From Azospirillum baldaniorum (GTDB taxonomy: Bacteria > Pseudomonadota > Alphaproteobacteria > Azospirillales > Azospirillaceae), in NCBI RefSeq assembly GCF_003119195.2, contig NZ_CP022262.1:82501-146500 (forward strand): a stretch of DNA of 64,000 nt. The letters are read 5' to 3'. The stretch's first letter is position 1. Each line of letters begins with the position of its first letter. Made by a program: the position numbers and the translations under genes. This document shows positions 1 through 9,675 of the stretch, piece by piece. The notes below the pieces were generated by a model. The model saw only the letters and a program-made list of their open reading frames with translations. It was not told where the DNA came from and ran no database searches.

Positions 1-201
1 CGTGGGAGCCGGGTTATAGGCGCCTCGGCCAAACCCGGCAAGGCCTTTTTTCATCGACCCGCATTTTTTCTGAAACGCCAGCGTCACAATGAACCATTGG
101 TCACAGACAGGGCCATTCAGGATTTGAGGGAAATGTGCAATCTTGCCGTCCCGGTCACCCACCGGTCATCCGATCGATCGTCACAACAGGTGGACGGCAC
201 T

Positions 202-1116
202 GTGCGTTTCAGAAAATCGCTCCTGACGGCGGCCCTTCTGTCCGGCCTTCTCGCGGCGTGCGCCAGCGATCCGTCATCCTCCTCCCGCGACACCAACATC
301 GACGCCCATATATCGGAGGCTTCGCGCCGCTTCGGCATGCCGGAGCAGTGGATTCGCGAGGTCATCCGCCAGGAGAGCGGCGGGCGCACCATGATGAACG
401 GGCGCCCCATCACCAGCCATGCCGGCGCCATGGGCTTGATGCAGGTGATGCCGGTGACCTATGCGGAGATGCGCCGCAAGCACGGGCTGGGGTCCGACCC
501 CTACCACCCACGGGATAACATCCTGGCGGGCACCGCCTATCTCAGGGAGATGTATGACCTGTTCGGGTCGCCGGGCTTCCTCGGCGCCTACAATTGCGGA
601 CCGGGCTGCTACGCCGACTATCTGGCCGGCAACCGCCGCCTGCCCGGCGAGACGCGGCGCTACATCGCGTCGGTGTCGCCACGCCTGGAGGGTGGCGCCA
701 CCGGCGGCACGGTGGAGGTCGCCAGCCTGCCCGCCACGCAGCCTCCGCCCATTTCCGCCGCTCCGGCCCCAGTGGTGCCGGTGACTCCGGTGCCGGCTCC
801 GCCGGTCGCTCCCCTGCCCCCGCCGGTCATCGCTGCCACGCCGCTGCCGGTGAAGGTCGCCGCCGCGGGCGGCTGGACCGTCCAGCTCGGCGCCTTCCGG
901 TCGCCCGACGACAGCGCCCGCATCATCGACCGGGCGCGCCGCTCCATGCCGGGCACGCTGAGCCGCACGGAGCGGGTGGTGCAGACGGTGGACACGCAGA
1001 ACGGGCCGCTCTACCGCGCCCGGCTGACCGGCCTGACGCAACAGGATGCGGCGCAGAGCTGTGCCGGCCTGACGGGCATGGGCATGGCTTGCTTCGTGGT
1101 GCCCCCGGGCGCGTAA
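202..1116 (+). CDS. Lytic transglycosylase lipoprotein with C-terminal SPOR domain
   Basis: A predicted outer-membrane lipoprotein that cleaves peptidoglycan glycan strands. I chose the GTG at 202: it follows AGGTGG and gives a signal peptide with lipobox LLAAC (lipidated Cys20); the frame is open back to 97 but that start would bury the signal. The SLT domain spans roughly residues 35-165, with catalytic Glu58 in RQESGG and the family motifs GAMGLMQVMP, AGTAYL and AYNCGPG. A Pro/Ala/Val-rich linker (about 175-225) leads to a SPOR-like domain (WTVQLGAF onward), which in known proteins binds denuded glycans at division sites. SLT plus SPOR suggests septal or remodelling activity. The stop codon lies inside the first copy of a 30-bp tandem repeat. 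Confidence 0.85.
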   Translation: MRFRKSLLTAALLSGLLAACASDPSSSSRDTNIDAHISEASRRFGMPEQWIREVIRQESGGRTMMNGRPITSHAGAMGLMQVMPVTYAEMRRKHGLGSDPYHPRDNILAGTAYLREMYDLFGSPGFLGAYNCGPGCYADYLAGNRRLPGETRRYIASVSPRLEGGATGGTVEVASLPATQPPPISAAPAPVVPVTPVPAPPVAPLPPPVIAATPLPVKVAAAGGWTVQLGAFRSPDDSARIIDRARRSMPGTLSRTERVVQTVDTQNGPLYRARLTGLTQQDAAQSCAGLTGMGMACFVVPPGA

Positions 1117-1244
1117 GCGCCCGGTATTCCAATAACAAGCGCGTGAGCGCCCGGTATTCCAATGACAAGCGCGTGAGCGCCCGGTATTCCAATGACAAGC
1201 GCGTGAGCGCCCGGTATTCCAATGACAAGCGCGTGAGCGCCCGG
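1111..1244. repeat. 30-bp tandem repeat, four full copies plus a 14-bp partial
   Basis: The units begin at 1111, 1141, 1171, 1201 and 1231 (partial). Copy 1 differs from the others at two positions: TAA rather than TGA, and AATAAC rather than AATGAC. Each copy starts GCG-stop-GCGCCCGG, so each carries a stop in frame with the transglycosylase gene, and copy 1 supplies its real stop codon. GGGCGC-GTAA-GCGCCC at 1107-1122 can form a 6-bp hairpin. There are no unique spacers, so this is not CRISPR. Confidence 0.95.
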
Positions 1245-1266
1245 CATCACCAAGCTGGACGCGGGA

Positions 1267-1644
1267 TCAGATGTCGAGCGGCAGGGAGTCGAGGTCCAGG
1301 CCGAGGCGGCGGACGATCTCCGCCGCCGTGTTCAGGTTGGTCTCGAACTTCCAGGTCTGGCCGTTGGGACGGTATTCGTTGACGTTGGGGCGCCCGTTCG
1401 CGAAGCGGTAGGGCTGCACGCTGTACCAGCGGGCGTCGCTCATGCCGATCCCCTGCTCAGCGGCGTAGGATTCGGCAACCTGCGGCCACATGATGCCGCC
1501 GGGCTGGGTGGGCTGGTCGCTGTCCAGGAAAGCGACGATGCGGGCGCCATTCAGTTCGAAGTCCACGCGCTGTTTCACACCACCGCCGGTGGAATTGTCG
1601 GGGACGGACGCAGCCGAATTCTGCGGCACTGTTACCTTTTCCAT
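1267..1644 (-). CDS. Hypothetical protein, 125 aa
   Basis: I do not recognise the family. The protein is soluble, with no signal peptide or membrane segment; a short Ser/Gly-rich N-terminus (about residues 8-24) precedes a compact domain that is rich in aromatics and Asn (WPQVAESYAAEQG, ARWYSVQPYRF, NEYRPNGQTWKFETNLNTAAE) and ends in an acidic Leu-rich tail. Codon use matches the neighbours. It converges on the transglycosylase gene, with the tandem repeat between their ends. Confidence 0.65.
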   Translation of the reverse strand: MEKVTVPQNSAASVPDNSTGGGVKQRVDFELNGARIVAFLDSDQPTQPGGIMWPQVAESYAAEQGIGMSDARWYSVQPYRFANGRPNVNEYRPNGQTWKFETNLNTAAEIVRRLGLDLDSLPLDI

Positions 1645-1905
1645 GACCTATAGCTCCGATTTGTCTGACAGCGTATAGGCAGTGGCGCACAGGAACCAGA
1701 GGCAAAATGCTCCCATGGGCTCGTCCGCTTGCAAAAGCGGCGGCCGGGTCCCGCGGAAGGTGCCGAGGCGGCGATGCACACGGCTTTCGTCATAACCTGC
1801 GATCGAAGAATTACCGCGTGCGGGCCATCGTTGGGGATTCCCACGGACGGTGCGATGCGCTAGATTCGGTTTTGGTTTTGTTCGCAGCCACCATCCCTGG
1901 TCAGA

Positions 1906-2331
1906 ATGGCCCGCCTCATCGACCGTCCCGCCGAACATCAGGACCGTTCCATCGCCCCCAGCCCTGCCGCTCCGCGGTGCGAGCATTGCGGGCGTCCGCA
2001 CGGCCATACGTTGCGCTGCCTGCCGGACGGCCGCTGGCTGTCGCCCGACGGGATCTGGTTCAGCGACGAAGGCGACCCGGCCCCCTGGCCGGACGTGGTC
2101 GAGTATGCCGGGGTCCGGACCTCGCGCAGCATCGTCGGACAATACCGCCGCGCCGCGGCGATCGAACGGTCCGCCGAGAAGGCGATGGCCGAGAAGGCGA
2201 TGGAACGGCGGTGGCTGTGCCGGCGTTGTCATATGGTCACCGCGCGCGACGAGCATCGGCGCGTCACCCGGACCCGGTCCCTGATGCGCCTCGCGCTCGG
2301 CGACCTGTTCGAGGGAACCTACACCATCTGA
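1906..2331 (+). CDS. Small protein with two CxxC knuckles, HNH-like layout
   Basis: A protein of 141 aa of unknown function. Two CxxC pairs are visible: CEHCG near residue 25 and LCRRCH near residue 104, probably holding one zinc ion. The second knuckle followed by a basic His-containing stretch (VTARDEHRR) resembles the end of an HNH nuclease, but the central catalytic histidine segment of active HNH domains is not apparent between the knuckles. A structural zinc protein or a degenerate HNH fold are both possible. The ribosome-binding site is weak. It is followed after 42 bp by another small unknown gene on the same strand. Confidence 0.6.
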   Translation: MARLIDRPAEHQDRSIAPSPAAPRCEHCGRPHGHTLRCLPDGRWLSPDGIWFSDEGDPAPWPDVVEYAGVRTSRSIVGQYRRAAAIERSAEKAMAEKAMERRWLCRRCHMVTARDEHRRVTRTRSLMRLALGDLFEGTYTI

Positions 2332-2373
2332 AGGGCTGCTCGGCCCTTCCGGGGAAAGAAAGCCAGACATTCC

Positions 2374-2814
2374 ATGCAGAACGGACATTCGACGCGCCGC
2401 GGGGCCGAGCCGCGGCGTACGGTGGGGGACTCCGCTTCGCGCCCCGCGAGGCCGGTCGATCCGGTCGTGATGGCTCTGAACCTGCTGAACGGTTCCCGCA
2501 CCCGGGCGGCGCTTCTGAAGGCCGTGGAGGAACGGGTGAAGACGGATGCGGAGGAGCGCCGCCGCTTCGCCGCCGCCGCCGGACGGGTGCAGGGCGCCAC
2601 GGGCGAGCAGGCGCTGACCCAGGCGGTCGGCAATTACCTGCGCGACCTGTCGCGCCTTCCCGAAGCCGGGCGCAGCGGGCCCTATCTGTGGCTGGCCGAG
2701 ACGGTCGCCATCCTGGCCGGCGGCGGGCGTCCGGGGCAGCCGGCCAGCCTCTTCCGCGACCCGCGGGCCGAGGCGGAAGCGCTGTTCCGCCCGCGCGGAG
2801 CGGTCTCGGCGTAA
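2374..2814 (+). CDS. Hypothetical alpha-helical protein, 146 aa
   Basis: No recognised family. After a basic, disordered N-terminus (about 30 residues), the rest looks helical and charged (RTRAALLKAVEERVKTDAEERRRFAAAAGRV), with no signal peptide or membrane span. A second Met at about residue 33 is a possible shorter start. It sits 42 bp downstream of the CxxC protein and may share its transcript. Only a reading frame with native codon bias supports it. Confidence 0.55.
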   Translation: MQNGHSTRRGAEPRRTVGDSASRPARPVDPVVMALNLLNGSRTRAALLKAVEERVKTDAEERRRFAAAAGRVQGATGEQALTQAVGNYLRDLSRLPEAGRSGPYLWLAETVAILAGGGRPGQPASLFRDPRAEAEALFRPRGAVSA

Positions 2815-2893
2815 CGGCGGCGCTGGAAAACGGGAGAAGCCCGGCGCCGGAGATTCTCCGATGCCGGGCGATTTCTCAACGGACCACGCGTGA

Positions 2894-4963
2894 TCAGGCG
2901 ATCGTGCCGTCGAACAGGGCCGGCTCGATGGCGTGCATCTTCGCCGTGTTCACCGCCCAGTCGTCGGTCATGATGCCGCCGGTGTCTCCCGAGCCGGGGC
3001 TCCAGGCCCAGTAGGTGAAGCTGACGCCCTGGTCGCCCGCCGCCAGATCGGACTTGCCGTCGCCGTTGTAGTCGCCGTCCATGTACTTGACCATGGCGTC
3101 AAGCCACTGCTTGTCCTGGCTGGTCTCCAGCTTGGTCCCGAACTCGCCGACCAGGACCGGCGCGATGTCCTTCTGGACGATCCAGCCCCAGGCGTCCGTC
3201 CAGATGTCCTTCATGTTGTTCGGATAGCTGGGGTCGTTGAACCAGCCGAAGCCGGCCATCGACGGCGGGTAGTCGTGGACGGAATAGACCAGCTTGTTGT
3301 CGATGTTGAAGTCGACCGGGTCGGTCTTCACGCCGTCCAGGTTGCCGCCCCACCAGTAGGTGCCCTCGGACGAGTTCTCGACGCCCTCGACGATCAGCAG
3401 CCAGTTCGGGTTGACCGACTGCACGGCGTTGCCGATGCGCTCCGCCGCGGCCTTCCAGTCGGTGGCCTGATTGCCGTCGCCCCAGGTGGCTTGGCCGTGC
3501 GGCTCGTTGTGCAGATCGGCGGCGACGACCGACGGGTTGTCGGCGTAGCGCTGGGCCAGCATCTTCCAGTTCTCGATCATCTTCGATTCCGGATACTGGC
3601 TGGTGTACCAGAGCCCGTTCTCGTTGGCCGAGGCGCCGTCACCGGAGCGGTGGTGGTCGAGGATGATCTTCATGCCGGTCTGATCGGCGTAGTCGATGAT
3701 CTTGTCGAACACCTCGAGGCTGGTCTTGCCCTGAAGCTCCGGGTTCTTCGAATAGTCGATGCCGGTCGGCATGCGGCCGCTGTCCAGCATGGCGTCCGAC
3801 CAGGGCAGGCGGATGGTGTTGAACCCCTGGTCCTGCATCTGGTTCATGATGTTCTTGTAGCTGTCCTGCCACAAGCCCTGCGGGGCGAAGGCATAACCCT
3901 CCGCGCCGAACCAGTTGACGCCGGTCAGCTTCACGTTGTTGCCGGCGCTGTCCACGATCTGGCTGCCCTCGGTGTGCAGGTAGCCGCCGCTGGACCCGGT
4001 GCCGCTGTCGGTGGAGGGGGTGGTCACCGGGGCGGTCGGCGTGGTCGGGGGCGTGCTCGGGGTCGTGGAGGGCGCGGAAGCGGAGGCGGAGGTGAACAGG
4101 CCCTTGTCCGCCTCCACCACCAGCGTGCCGTTCCACCACAGGTCGGCCTGCCCCTTGATGACGTCCTTGCCGTCGAGCGCGCCCTTGTCGTAGCTGACCG
4201 CGGAGTCGGTCGGGGCGTATTCGTGGCCGTTGATGGTCACACTGCCGACATGCAGGTTGCGGTCCTGGCCGTTCACCGTGGCGTCGTTGTCGTACTGGAC
4301 CTGGACCTTGTGCGCCTGATCGGCGGCCAGATCGGTCTTGAAGGAGAAGTCCTTGGACTCGGTGCCGGCCGTGCCCTCGCCGATCTTCTTGCCGTCCGCC
4401 AGCACCGTGAAGTGCGCGTTCTGGCCCGCCGCGGCGGTGCCGCGGGCGTTGATGGTGATGGTCGAGGAGCCGGTGGCGGCGGAGGCGTCGCTGCCGCCCG
4501 TGGCTACGCTGTCGGCTTCCGGCGCGGCGGGGGTGCTGCCGGAAGTGGCCGTATCGGGCGTGGCACCGTAGAGCGACGCCGGGGTGGAGAAGCTCAGCGC
4601 CCCGTTCCACCACAGGCCTTCCTGGCCGGCCATGGTCCCGCCGGCATCGTCGTGCCGCTCGTAGCTCGCGTCGGTCGGGCTCAGCGTGTGGCCGTTGATG
4701 ACGATGGACTTGATGCCCAGGTCGCGGTTCGACCCGGCGTTCACATCGTCGTTGTCATAAACAACCTGGACTTTGTGTGCCTGAGCAGAGGAAACGTCAA
4801 CGTCGAATGTATAGGCTTTCGGCTCGGCCGAGCCCACCGACGCCTGACCAACATCCTTGCCGTCGATCATCAGACGAAAGTGAGGATTCACAGCGTCCGA
4901 AGAGGTGCCATAGGCATTCACGACGATTTTGGACTTGGTCAAACCAGTGGAGGTCGTCGCCAT
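2894..4963 (-). CDS. GH5-family endoglucanase-like glycoside hydrolase with two xylan-binding-type modules
   Basis: A predicted beta-1,4-glycan hydrolase, 689 aa. Two homologous carbohydrate-binding modules of the Ca-dependent xylan-binding type (CBM60/36-like; repeated KVQVxYDND, INGH and LWWNG motifs) occupy about residues 8-135 and 165-290. A Thr/Pro/Ser linker follows, then a GH5 catalytic domain from about residue 335 to the end. The acid/base Glu487 lies in HNEPHG and the nucleophile Glu607 in VGEFGT, so the active site looks intact. There is no Sec or Tat signal at the N-terminus (MATTSTGLTKSK), although such enzymes act outside the cell; a non-classical route such as type I secretion is possible but no clear RTX repeats are present. 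Cellulose versus xylan specificity cannot be decided from sequence alone. Confidence 0.88.
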   Translation of the reverse strand: MATTSTGLTKSKIVVNAYGTSSDAVNPHFRLMIDGKDVGQASVGSAEPKAYTFDVDVSSAQAHKVQVVYDNDDVNAGSNRDLGIKSIVINGHTLSPTDASYERHDDAGGTMAGQEGLWWNGALSFSTPASLYGATPDTATSGSTPAAPEADSVATGGSDASAATGSSTITINARGTAAAGQNAHFTVLADGKKIGEGTAGTESKDFSFKTDLAADQAHKVQVQYDNDATVNGQDRNLHVGSVTINGHEYAPTDSAVSYDKGALDGKDVIKGQADLWWNGTLVVEADKGLFTSASASAPSTTPSTPPTTPTAPVTTPSTDSGTGSSGGYLHTEGSQIVDSAGNNVKLTGVNWFGAEGYAFAPQGLWQDSYKNIMNQMQDQGFNTIRLPWSDAMLDSGRMPTGIDYSKNPELQGKTSLEVFDKIIDYADQTGMKIILDHHRSGDGASANENGLWYTSQYPESKMIENWKMLAQRYADNPSVVAADLHNEPHGQATWGDGNQATDWKAAAERIGNAVQSVNPNWLLIVEGVENSSEGTYWWGGNLDGVKTDPVDFNIDNKLVYSVHDYPPSMAGFGWFNDPSYPNNMKDIWTDAWGWIVQKDIAPVLVGEFGTKLETSQDKQWLDAMVKYMDGDYNGDGKSDLAAGDQGVSFTYWAWSPGSGDTGGIMTDDWAVNTAKMHAIEPALFDGTIA

Positions 4964-5350
4964 TTGTCTATTCCATTGCGGTTTCGATGGCTAGACCGTG
5001 GCTCCAGATGGTTAATGAGATACTAACAATTCCTTTAAAATGAATTAACCATTTGTGGCAAATAGGAGCGGCTGGCCGCAGGCATTGCCTGATGCGGCGG
5101 CGCAACAGCAGGCCAGCCCTGGGTTTGCGGGGGACGCGCCGGGGACACCGCCGCCGCCCTCGCGCAGGACCGTTCGGCACCCGTGCCCCAGTCTGGTCAC
5201 AGGCGTGAGGCCAACCGGTTCACATCCGGGATGCCCCCATCGTCCCGGTGTGGACAGCGTGGTGCGAGCCGGCGCGGAGTCCGCCCTTCCGAAGTGTCAA
5301 CCCGTGGGCGAAGCCGCGCGTGCTACACTGTGCGCCACGACGGATGGTGG
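4964..5350. other. Intergenic region between GH5 gene and secreted protein gene, with CtrA-like sites
   Basis: Divergent promoter region of 387 bp. The first 90 bp beside the GH5 start are AT-rich, unlike the surroundings, and hold two near matches to the CtrA consensus TTAA-N7-TTAAC: TTAA-N7-CTAAC at 5012-5027 and TTTA-N7-TTAAC at 5034-5049. The remainder (5070-5350) is GC-rich and I see no gene or RNA there. Confidence 0.4.
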
Positions 5351-5764
5351 ATGATGACGGGCATGAGGATGGTGGCGGCGCTTTGGACGGCGGCTTTGGC
5401 GACAGGCCTGGCAACCGCGCTTGCCGGCGCGCCGGCTCAGGCGTCTCCTGTCCCCGCCATGGGGCAGAGCGTGTCGCTGGTGACCACCAGCGGGTCAGCC
5501 ACTTTCAAGCTGTGCCGCAACTGGGTCTTCACCCACACCTGCCGCGAGTACGGCAACGTGCCGGTGCCGGCGCGCATCGCGGCGGGCGATTCGTTTGAAA
5601 TCACCTTCGGCAGCAATCCGAAGACGATGTGGTTCCGGGTCAAGGCCGTCCTGCTTCAGGACGGGCGCTGCCTGCTGATCCCCAAGCACGAAGACATGCC
5701 CGCCAAGGGCGAGGACGAGCCGGTGGACATGCTGATCGTGGACCCCTGCCGCGTCCTGCGGTAA
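5351..5764 (+). CDS. Secreted hypothetical protein with four cysteines
   Basis: A protein of 137 aa with an N-terminal signal peptide (hydrophobic AALWTAALATGLATALAG, predicted cut after AQA). The start at ATG 5351 was chosen because it gives a standard signal peptide; the frame is open further upstream without support. The mature part has four cysteines (CRNW, TCREYG, GRCLL, DPCRV) likely forming two disulfides in the periplasm. It has a beta-rich look (SFEITFGSNPKTMWFRVKAVLL). I do not recognise the family. Confidence 0.65.
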   Translation: MMTGMRMVAALWTAALATGLATALAGAPAQASPVPAMGQSVSLVTTSGSATFKLCRNWVFTHTCREYGNVPVPARIAAGDSFEITFGSNPKTMWFRVKAVLLQDGRCLLIPKHEDMPAKGEDEPVDMLIVDPCRVLR

Positions 5765-5806
5765 AGGCGCGCCCGGTCGCGGGCCGCCTTCCGCAGGACA
5801 AGGCGC

Positions 5807-6142
5807 TCAGCGCAGCGGGATGTTCATCTGGACGCTGAGGCCCGGGGCGGGCGCGTAATAGACCGGCGGCGGCGGTGCGTAGACCACGCGCGGGGCCGGG
5901 GCGTAATAGACGGGCGGCGAACGGCGCATCACCACGACCGGCGGAGGCGGTTCGTAAATCACCACGGGGCCGTGGTCGCGGTGGTGATGCTTGTGCTTGT
6001 GCTTGCGCCAATGCTTGTGATCGTCGGCCATGGCCGGAGCGGCCATCGCGACGGTCAGCACCAGGCTTCCCAGCACCACGCTCCAGCCACGCTTGCCAAC
6101 GCCACCTTCGCCTGAATGGCCCGCGCCTGAGTGGACGGACAT
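5807..6142 (-). CDS. Secreted His/Pro/Tyr-rich hypothetical protein
   Basis: A protein of 111 aa from the ATG at 6142, which is preceded by AAAGGA at good spacing; longer in-frame starts exist (6151, 6220) but are poorer. A hydrophobic stretch ending AAPAMA gives a signal peptide. The mature N-terminus is a histidine/lysine cluster (HKHWRKHKHKHHHRDH), suggesting metal binding, followed by low-complexity proline-tyrosine repeats (PPPVYYAPAP, PPVVVMRR). This composition is typical of small periplasmic or outer-membrane proteins of unknown role in Azospirillum-like bacteria. It converges with the preceding secreted protein gene. Confidence 0.6.
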   Translation of the reverse strand: MSVHSGAGHSGEGGVGKRGWSVVLGSLVLTVAMAAPAMADDHKHWRKHKHKHHHRDHGPVVIYEPPPPVVVMRRSPPVYYAPAPRVVYAPPPPVYYAPAPGLSVQMNIPLR

Positions 6143-6394
6143 TCCCTGCATCCTTTTTTCTGCGATCGGTTGCCCCGATCCTAACAGCAGATCGTGCGCC
6201 CAAGCTCTGGCTCCAACCATCCGCCCTGGGACAAATTTCGGGCACCCCCTATTCCCCGAAGGTGGTGCCCCCCGGCGGAAATGACGGGTCGAAAACCGAA
6301 CGAACGTCAGAGGTTGCGGCCATTCGATTTGGTGTTCGCAGGCGCCGAAACTGTGTCACACTGTCGCATGGTGAATGGCATCGGGAGCGTCCGT

Positions 6395-7653
<1,259 letters not shown>

Positions 7654-7657
<4 letters not shown>

Positions 7658-8862
7658 GCGCCGTCAGCGATGATGACGTGGGGTGGCTGCTCTCCGCCGA
7701 CGCGGTGCGCCAGCGCGCCCACGCGATCCTGGCGAAGGCCGAGCGCGGCGACCTCGCCCATTTCGCGTTTCACCCGGACCGGCTGGGTGACGCCGCCGCC
7801 CTGGTCGCCGCGGTGACGCGGGAGTCCTACCCGGACCTCGACGTTCCCTACCACAGCCGCTGGCGGCACTTCGTGGTGAACGGCGACGACCGCTGGGCCA
7901 CGCTCGCCGCCGGGCTGAGGCCGGACGCCGACGAGATCGCGCGCATCCGCTTCGACCTCGCGGTGACCAGCGTTCTGCTCGACGCCGGGGCGGGCGACCG
8001 CTGGCGCTACCACGACGCCGCGGGGGTGGAACTGGCCCGCTCCGAAGGGTTGGCCATCGCCAGCTTCGACCTGTTCCGCTCCGGCGGCTTCGCCGACGAT
8101 CCGGTCCACGCCCCTCTGCGCGCCGACGCGGCGGCCCTGTCCGCCATGACCGAGACGGCGCTCGCCCGCGGCTTCCAGGCCGGGCCGGACAACCCGCTGG
8201 TCGGGCTGGAGGGGCGCGCCGCCCTGCTGCGCCGTCTGGGAAGCGCGCTGACCGCCGCACCTGACCTGTTCGGCACGCCGGGGCGGGTCGGCGCCCTCTA
8301 CGACGCGCTGAAGGCGCAGGCCGTGGACGGGACGCTTCCCGCCTCCGCCATCCTCGACGCGGTGCTGCGCGGGCTGGGGCCGATCTGGCCGGGCCGGATC
8401 GAGCGCGGCGGTGTCAATCTCGGTGACAGCTGGAGCCATTCGGCGGTCGGCCTCGTCCCCTTCCACAAGCTGTCGCAATGGCTCAGCTACTCGCTGGTCG
8501 AACCGCTGGAGGGGGCCGGCATCGCCGTCACCGGGCTGGACCGGCTGACCGGCCTGCCGGAATACCGCAATGGCGGGCTGCTGGTGGACAGCGGCGTTCT
8601 GGTGCCCAAGGACCCGCGCCTTCTCACCGACGAGCTGGAGGTGGGGGACGAGGCGGTGGTGGAGTGGCGCGCCCTGACCGTCGCCCTGCTCGACCGCCTC
8701 GCCGACGAGGTGCGCGCCCGTCTGGGCGTGCCCGCGGAGAGCTTCCCGCTCGCCAAGGTTCTCCAGGGCGGCACCTGGACCGCCGGACGCCGGATCGCCC
8801 GCGAGCGCCGCCCCGGCGGTGGCCCGCCGATCCGCATCCGCAGCGACGGAACCGTCTTCTGA
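7654..8862 (+). CDS. DUF1688 protein, URC4 homologue
   Basis: A protein of 402 aa of the DUF1688 family, whose yeast member URC4 is needed for uracil catabolism; its biochemical activity was not established as far as I know. It starts with TTG at 7654, overlapping the previous stop in a TTGA junction, so translation is probably coupled. No signal peptide or membrane span. Conserved-looking segments are SRWRHF near residue 70, GRVGALYDAL near 210, a WSHSAVGLVPFHKLSQWLSYS block near 255-275 and ITGLDRLTGLPEYRNGGLLVDSGVL near 290-315. It is a probable soluble enzyme acting on a pyrimidine-derived intermediate made by URC1 and Upp. Length is normal for the family. Confidence 0.85.
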
Positions 8863-8891
8863 TGTGACGCCAACCACCCGAAGGGTCGCCC

Positions 8892-9527
8892 ATGCCCATT
8901 CCGACACTCACCGTCATCGACCACCCTCTGGTCCAGCACAAGCTGACCCTTCTGCGGCGGCGGGAGACCCCCACCGCCCGGTTCCACGAGGTGATGCGGG
9001 AGGTGTCGCAGCTGATGGGCTATGAGCTGACGCGCGACCTTCCCCTGGAGGACCGCCCGGTGGAAACGCCGCTGGCCAGTTTCGACGCGCCGCTGCTGAC
9101 CGGCAAGAAGCTGTGCCTCGTCTCCATCCTGCGGGCCGGGCAAGGGCTGCTCGACGGCATGCGCACGCTGCTGCCGTCGGCCCGCATCGGGCACATCGGC
9201 CTCTACCGCGACCAGGAGACGCTGACCCCCGTCGAGTATTTCTTCAAAGTGCCGGAGGACATCGAGGAGCGGATGGTCATCCTGGTCGATCCCATGCTCG
9301 CCACCGGCCACACGGCGGTCGCGGCGGTGCACCGGCTGAAGGACGCGGGGGCCGCCGCCATCAAGCTGGCGGTGCTAGTGGCCGCCCCGGAGGGCCTGCG
9401 CACCTTCCACGACGCGCACCCCGACGTGCCGGTCTTCACCGCCGCGGTGGACGAGCGGCTGGACGAGAACGGCTACATCCTGCCCGGCCTGGGCGACGCG
9501 GGCGACCGGCTTTACGGCACCCGCTGA
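8892..9527 (+). CDS. upp: Uracil phosphoribosyltransferase
   Basis: Converts uracil and PRPP to UMP and pyrophosphate in the cytoplasm. At 211 aa it has the usual family length. The PRPP-binding loop VDPMLATGHTA (about residues 132-142) and the C-terminal uracil-binding GYILPGLGDAGDR are intact. It lies 29 bp downstream of the DUF1688 gene on the same strand. In the yeast URC system the equivalent enzyme is URC6, so here it probably feeds UMP into degradation as well as salvage. Start ATG 8892 follows a GAAGGG-like site. Confidence 0.95.
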   Translation: MPIPTLTVIDHPLVQHKLTLLRRRETPTARFHEVMREVSQLMGYELTRDLPLEDRPVETPLASFDAPLLTGKKLCLVSILRAGQGLLDGMRTLLPSARIGHIGLYRDQETLTPVEYFFKVPEDIEERMVILVDPMLATGHTAVAAVHRLKDAGAAAIKLAVLVAAPEGLRTFHDAHPDVPVFTAAVDERLDENGYILPGLGDAGDRLYGTR

Positions 9528-9675
9528 GAATCGTTGCCGCCCATTTGGTCACATGCCACCCTGCCGACCCGTGAGAGCCGCAGCAGGGCTGACGCGCACG
9601 GAATGGCATTGCCGTTGCAACGCCTCTGCTGCACATCTGTGCCGAAACAGCAAAGCAGACGGAGGGGGTTGTAAA

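Noticed and set aside
1111..1244. CRISPR-like array
   Set aside because: The repeats are contiguous, with no unique spacers and no cas genes nearby.
923..1253. Minus-strand frames encoding repeated ALTRLSLEYR or GAHALVIGIP peptides
   Set aside because: Periodic peptides simply reflect a 30-bp repeat read in other frames.
2319..2633. Minus-strand gene opposite the 146-aa protein
   Set aside because: Composition is Arg/Ser/Ala shadow-like and no ribosome-binding site is visible; the plus frame has better codon bias.
2933..5026. Plus-strand open frame of 697 codons opposite the GH5 gene
   Set aside because: Shadow of a high-GC gene; the product is Val/Arg/Gly-biased with no motif, while the minus strand has GH5 catalytic residues.
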